In this document: one piece after another, positions 62,044 through 64,000 of the stretch
How positions within the stretch are numbered: the first letter of the stretch is position 1
Layout of the letters: the number at the start of each line of letters is the position of its first letter
NCBI RefSeq assembly: GCF_014873855.1
Contig: NZ_JADBEL010000003.1
Coordinates: 124,001 to 188,000, forward strand
Length of the DNA stretch: 64,000 bases
Reading direction: 5' to 3'
DNA from: Sporosarcina limicola
GTDB lineage: Bacteria; Bacillota; Bacilli; Bacillales_A; Planococcaceae
Notes under the pieces: generated by a model
What the model was told of the DNA's origin: nothing
The model's input: the letters and a program-made list of their open reading frames with translations, nothing else
Database searches by the model: none
Position numbers and translations under genes: made by a program

Positions 62044-62853
62044 TCAAGACAGAGCGCCCAACTCACGTGAACGAGCTTCCGCTTTTCCGATGCATTCCGC
62101 AATCGCTTCCTTGAATAGTCCGGTTTCCAATGCTTTCAATCCCGCTTCAGTCGTGCCACCAGGACTTGTCACGTTTTTACGGAGTTCTGCAGGTTCTATT
62201 TTTGTATGTTTCAACATCGCCGCCGCTCCTTCAAGTGTCTGGATAATCAACTCACGTGCAACGTCCTTTGTAAGTCCTTTGTCTATCGCTGCTTCTTCTA
62301 GTGCCTCCACCATATAATAAACGTACGCAGGACCGCTACCGGATAGGGCAGTTACCGCATGCAAATCATCTTCTTCGACCTCTTTAACGATACCGATTGA
62401 TTCTAAAAGGCCAAGGATAAACTTCTTCATAGTTGTATCGACCGATTGATTCCAAGCGACACCACTTGCCGATTTTCCAATCGTAGCGGACGTGTTCGGC
62501 ATCGAGCGGGCAATCGGTCTTGTCCCAAGCCCATTTTCGAATGTCTGAATCGAAACACCCGCAATAACCGACAAGACAGCTGCCTTTTCATTTATATAAG
62601 GCATAATATCCGTCATCGCGTGATGGACATCCTTTGGTTTTGTCGCAAAAATGACGAGATTTGCATTCTTTAATGCTTCTTTTTGTGCGCATACAATTGA
62701 CACACCGTATTTAGTTTGTAATGATGTCAATCGTTCATCGTCTGATTTATTCATCACGAAGACATTTTGAGGCTCTAGTGCACCCCGTTCTACAATTCCA
62801 GCAATAATTGCTTCTGCCATCGATCCTGCCCCAACAAATACAACTTTTTTCAT
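62044..62853 (-). CDS. proC: Pyrroline-5-carboxylate reductase
   Basis: 269 aa, last step of proline synthesis. NAD(P) motif VVFVGAGSMAEAIIAGI at the start, FATKPKDV, the RPIARSMPNT segment and the family signature near ALSGSGPAYVYYMVEAL, with VTSPGGTTEAGL. ATG 62853 behind AAGGATGG; the longer frame upstream is T-box leader RNA. Right border of the accessory block. In B. subtilis this is the proI position. Confidence 0.96.
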   Translation of the reverse strand: MKKVVFVGAGSMAEAIIAGIVERGALEPQNVFVMNKSDDERLTSLQTKYGVSIVCAQKEALKNANLVIFATKPKDVHHAMTDIMPYINEKAAVLSVIAGVSIQTFENGLGTRPIARSMPNTSATIGKSASGVAWNQSVDTTMKKFILGLLESIGIVKEVEEDDLHAVTALSGSGPAYVYYMVEALEEAAIDKGLTKDVARELIIQTLEGAAAMLKHTKIEPAELRKNVTSPGGTTEAGLKALETGLFKEAIAECIGKAEARSRELGALS

Positions 62854-62877
62854 TTGAATCCATCCTTTCATTCCAAA

Positions 62878-63130
62878 TAAAAACATGCGCTTCCGTCCCA
62901 AATAATCAGGACGAAAACGCATGTTTTCGCGGTACCACCTAAATTTGTCGATACTAAAACCGACACATCTCAATTACTCTCTTAACGCGAAAGGATACGG
63001 TTGTGTTTCCACAACAGCTCGGAAGGAGGTTCAAAGCGGGAGAGGGGATGTGGTTTTCAGCCGGTGACCACATTTTCTGTTCTCCATTTCCGCAACTACT
63101 TATCTTCGTCAACGCTTATATGTACTTGAA
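62878..63130 (-). promoter_or_regulatory. T-box riboswitch leader of proC
   Basis: On the minus strand the conserved T-box sequence AGGTGGTACCGCG lies at 62940-62928. It is followed by a terminator (ACATGCG...CGTCC pairing with GGACGGAAGCGCATGT, then TTTTTATTT, plus 62878-62925) that competes with the antiterminator. A stem I-like domain with GGAGAACAGAAAATGTGG and AAACCACATCC arms precedes it. A CCT in TTTGAACCTCC is the candidate proline specifier. Uncharged proline tRNA would turn on proC. Confidence 0.88.
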
Positions 63131-63138
63131 TTAGCATG

Positions 63139-63167
63139 ATTATTACATGTTATCTGAAGAAAGTCAA
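63139..63167 (-). promoter_or_regulatory. Promoter of the T-box-proC transcript
   Basis: Minus strand TTGACT (63167-63162), 17 bp, AATAAT (63144-63139) with an extended TGT before the -10 box. Confidence 0.78.
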
Positions 63168-63257
63168 CTTTCACTGTCGAATAAATGGAAAGATGGCGTT
63201 TTTCAAGGAAACAGGTAAGATAAGGTGAGATGCTTTTATTTTAGGGGGAGTTTTATC

Positions 63258-63311
63258 ATTACTACAAGCATAGAAGAATTAAAGAGAAGAGCATTATCTT
63301 TGAAAGGGTGA
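63258..63311 (+). pseudogene. Possible N-terminal gene stub
   Basis: After TTAGGGGGAG, an 18-codon frame beginning ATT (non-ATG) reads ITTSIEELKRRALSLKG and stops. It resembles the first residues of a protein whose remainder is lost. The rest of 63131-63372 shows only the proC promoter. Confidence 0.3.
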
Positions 63312-63372
63312 AAAAAGCTAGTTGCAAACATAATTCACAACCTACGAATTATGTCTGTACCTAGCCTCTTCC

Positions 63373-64000
63373 CTAACTAAAATCAACGAAAAATGCGATT
63401 ACGCCGATAATCGCAATGACAAGTAATACAACAAACGATACCTTGACAGCACTTACAGGGGATTTCCCGCTTACTTTCCCGGTTTGCCCATTCACTAAGA
63501 ATCGGTAGACCTTCGTTTTAAAATGAAACGAGGAAATCCATATCGGCAATAGAATATGTTTATAAGTGATTTTGTCGTAGTCAGTAGAGACACTTACAAT
63601 GTTTACGACATCCCCATGGACCTGTCCCCGAATCCCATTCTCAATCCGATAATCAATGACGCCTTTTGCATCGCCCCATCCTTCTTTCAATGGAATCGAA
63701 TACCTTTCCGCCAAAAAACCTGATAAATACGCCATTTTATAATCGACAAGCCCATTCAAATGGAAAGGCTCAATCTTATCAATAAGTCCACTGGCAACAT
63801 TGCGTGAGGCCTTTACTAATACATCATCAAAAAACTCGCTATAGCGTCCTTGATCTGTATGCCATCTAATTTTTCTTACTTGCTCAGTTACTTGTTTAGG
63901 CTTACCATCTTCATAGACGGTGCGCGTTTCCGTTACATAGTAATAAGTTCCAATTTGTACGACGTATGAGGAATCCGTTTTAGAATCAAATGTCCAGTAG
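63373..64000 (-). CDS. Large zinc-ribbon-associated membrane protein, C-terminal part
   Basis: The frame is open from the window edge to the stop at 63373 (about 209 residues). It reads YWTFDSKTDSSYVVQIGTYY, RYSEFFDDVLVKASRNV, YLSGFLAERYSIPLKEGW and ends in one helix (VSFVVLLVIAIIGVIAFFV). This matches the C-terminal region of large proteins often annotated as TFIIB-type zinc-ribbon-containing; their N-terminal zinc ribbons would be outside the window. Function unknown. Confidence 0.72.
   Translation of the reverse strand, partial: YWTFDSKTDSSYVVQIGTYYYVTETRTVYEDGKPKQVTEQVRKIRWHTDQGRYSEFFDDVLVKASRNVASGLIDKIEPFHLNGLVDYKMAYLSGFLAERYSIPLKEGWGDAKGVIDYRIENGIRGQVHGDVVNIVSVSTDYDKITYKHILLPIWISSFHFKTKVYRFLVNGQTGKVSGKSPVSAVKVSFVVLLVIAIIGVIAFFVDFS

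Noticed and set aside
62854-62973. N-terminal extension of ProC
   Set aside because: This stretch is the T-box terminator/antiterminator on the minus strand; the true start is at 62853.

Overview
The window looks like a chromosome segment of a low-GC, endospore-forming Firmicute, most likely Planococcaceae and probably Sporosarcina-like. This is inferred from gene order, codon use, strong GGAGG/GGGGG ribosome binding sites and the sporulation genes. No rRNA gene is present to settle the genus. Most of the window follows the efp-to-proC gene order known from Bacillus subtilis (the yqhT...spo0A...bkd...yqjM...proI stretch).

Layout. 0-20 kb: Xaa-Pro peptidase, EF-P, a strikingly reduced spoIIIA operon (AC, AD, AE, AF, AG, AH, with no AA or AB), accB-accC, a Gls24 protein, nusB, folD, xseA-xseB, ispA, dxs, tlyA, argR, recN, spoIVB and spo0A, then a FapA/DUF342 protein and a glycerophosphodiesterase. 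20-29 kb: BkdR and the branched-chain keto-acid operon bcd-lpdV-bkdAA-bkdAB-bkdB (no ptb or buk), behind a vegetative-type promoter with a cre box. A small inserted block follows, flanked by a duplicated 3' end of bkdB. 29-40 kb: a propionyl/methylmalonyl-CoA pathway (mutA-mutB-meaB, then mce, an acyl-CoA carboxylase beta subunit and an M20 peptidase) interrupted by a type III toxin-antitoxin module, brxB and the miniprotein gene prli42. 40-46 kb: a stand-alone CheW, DNA polymerase IV, RNase Z, a WYL regulator with a DJ-1/PfpI protein, and namA.

46-62 kb: an accessory block between namA and proC made of small single genes (GrpB, Nudix, YdcF, DinB, GNAT, aminoglycoside nucleotidyltransferase-like, SMI1/KNR4, methyltransferase, ceramidase-like, lipoproteins), many broken by nonsense codons, frameshifts or fusion junctions. 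62-64 kb: proC behind a T-box leader on the minus strand, and the 3' end of a large zinc-ribbon-type membrane protein that runs off the window.

The genes fit together as follows. The bkd operon turns Leu, Ile and Val into branched acyl-CoAs, which supply branched fatty-acid synthesis (accBC) and yield propionyl-CoA. The carboxylase/epimerase/mutase genes then move propionyl-CoA to succinyl-CoA. Sporulation genes (spoIIIA, spoIVB, spo0A) are interleaved with housekeeping genes as in other bacilli. The most interesting item is the module at 34.86-35.73 kb: a promoter, three 59-nt tandem repeats, a terminator, then a TenpN/ToxN-like toxin gene. This is the architecture of an RNA-antitoxin (type III) system. 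All family calls were made by reading the sequence; no database search was possible.
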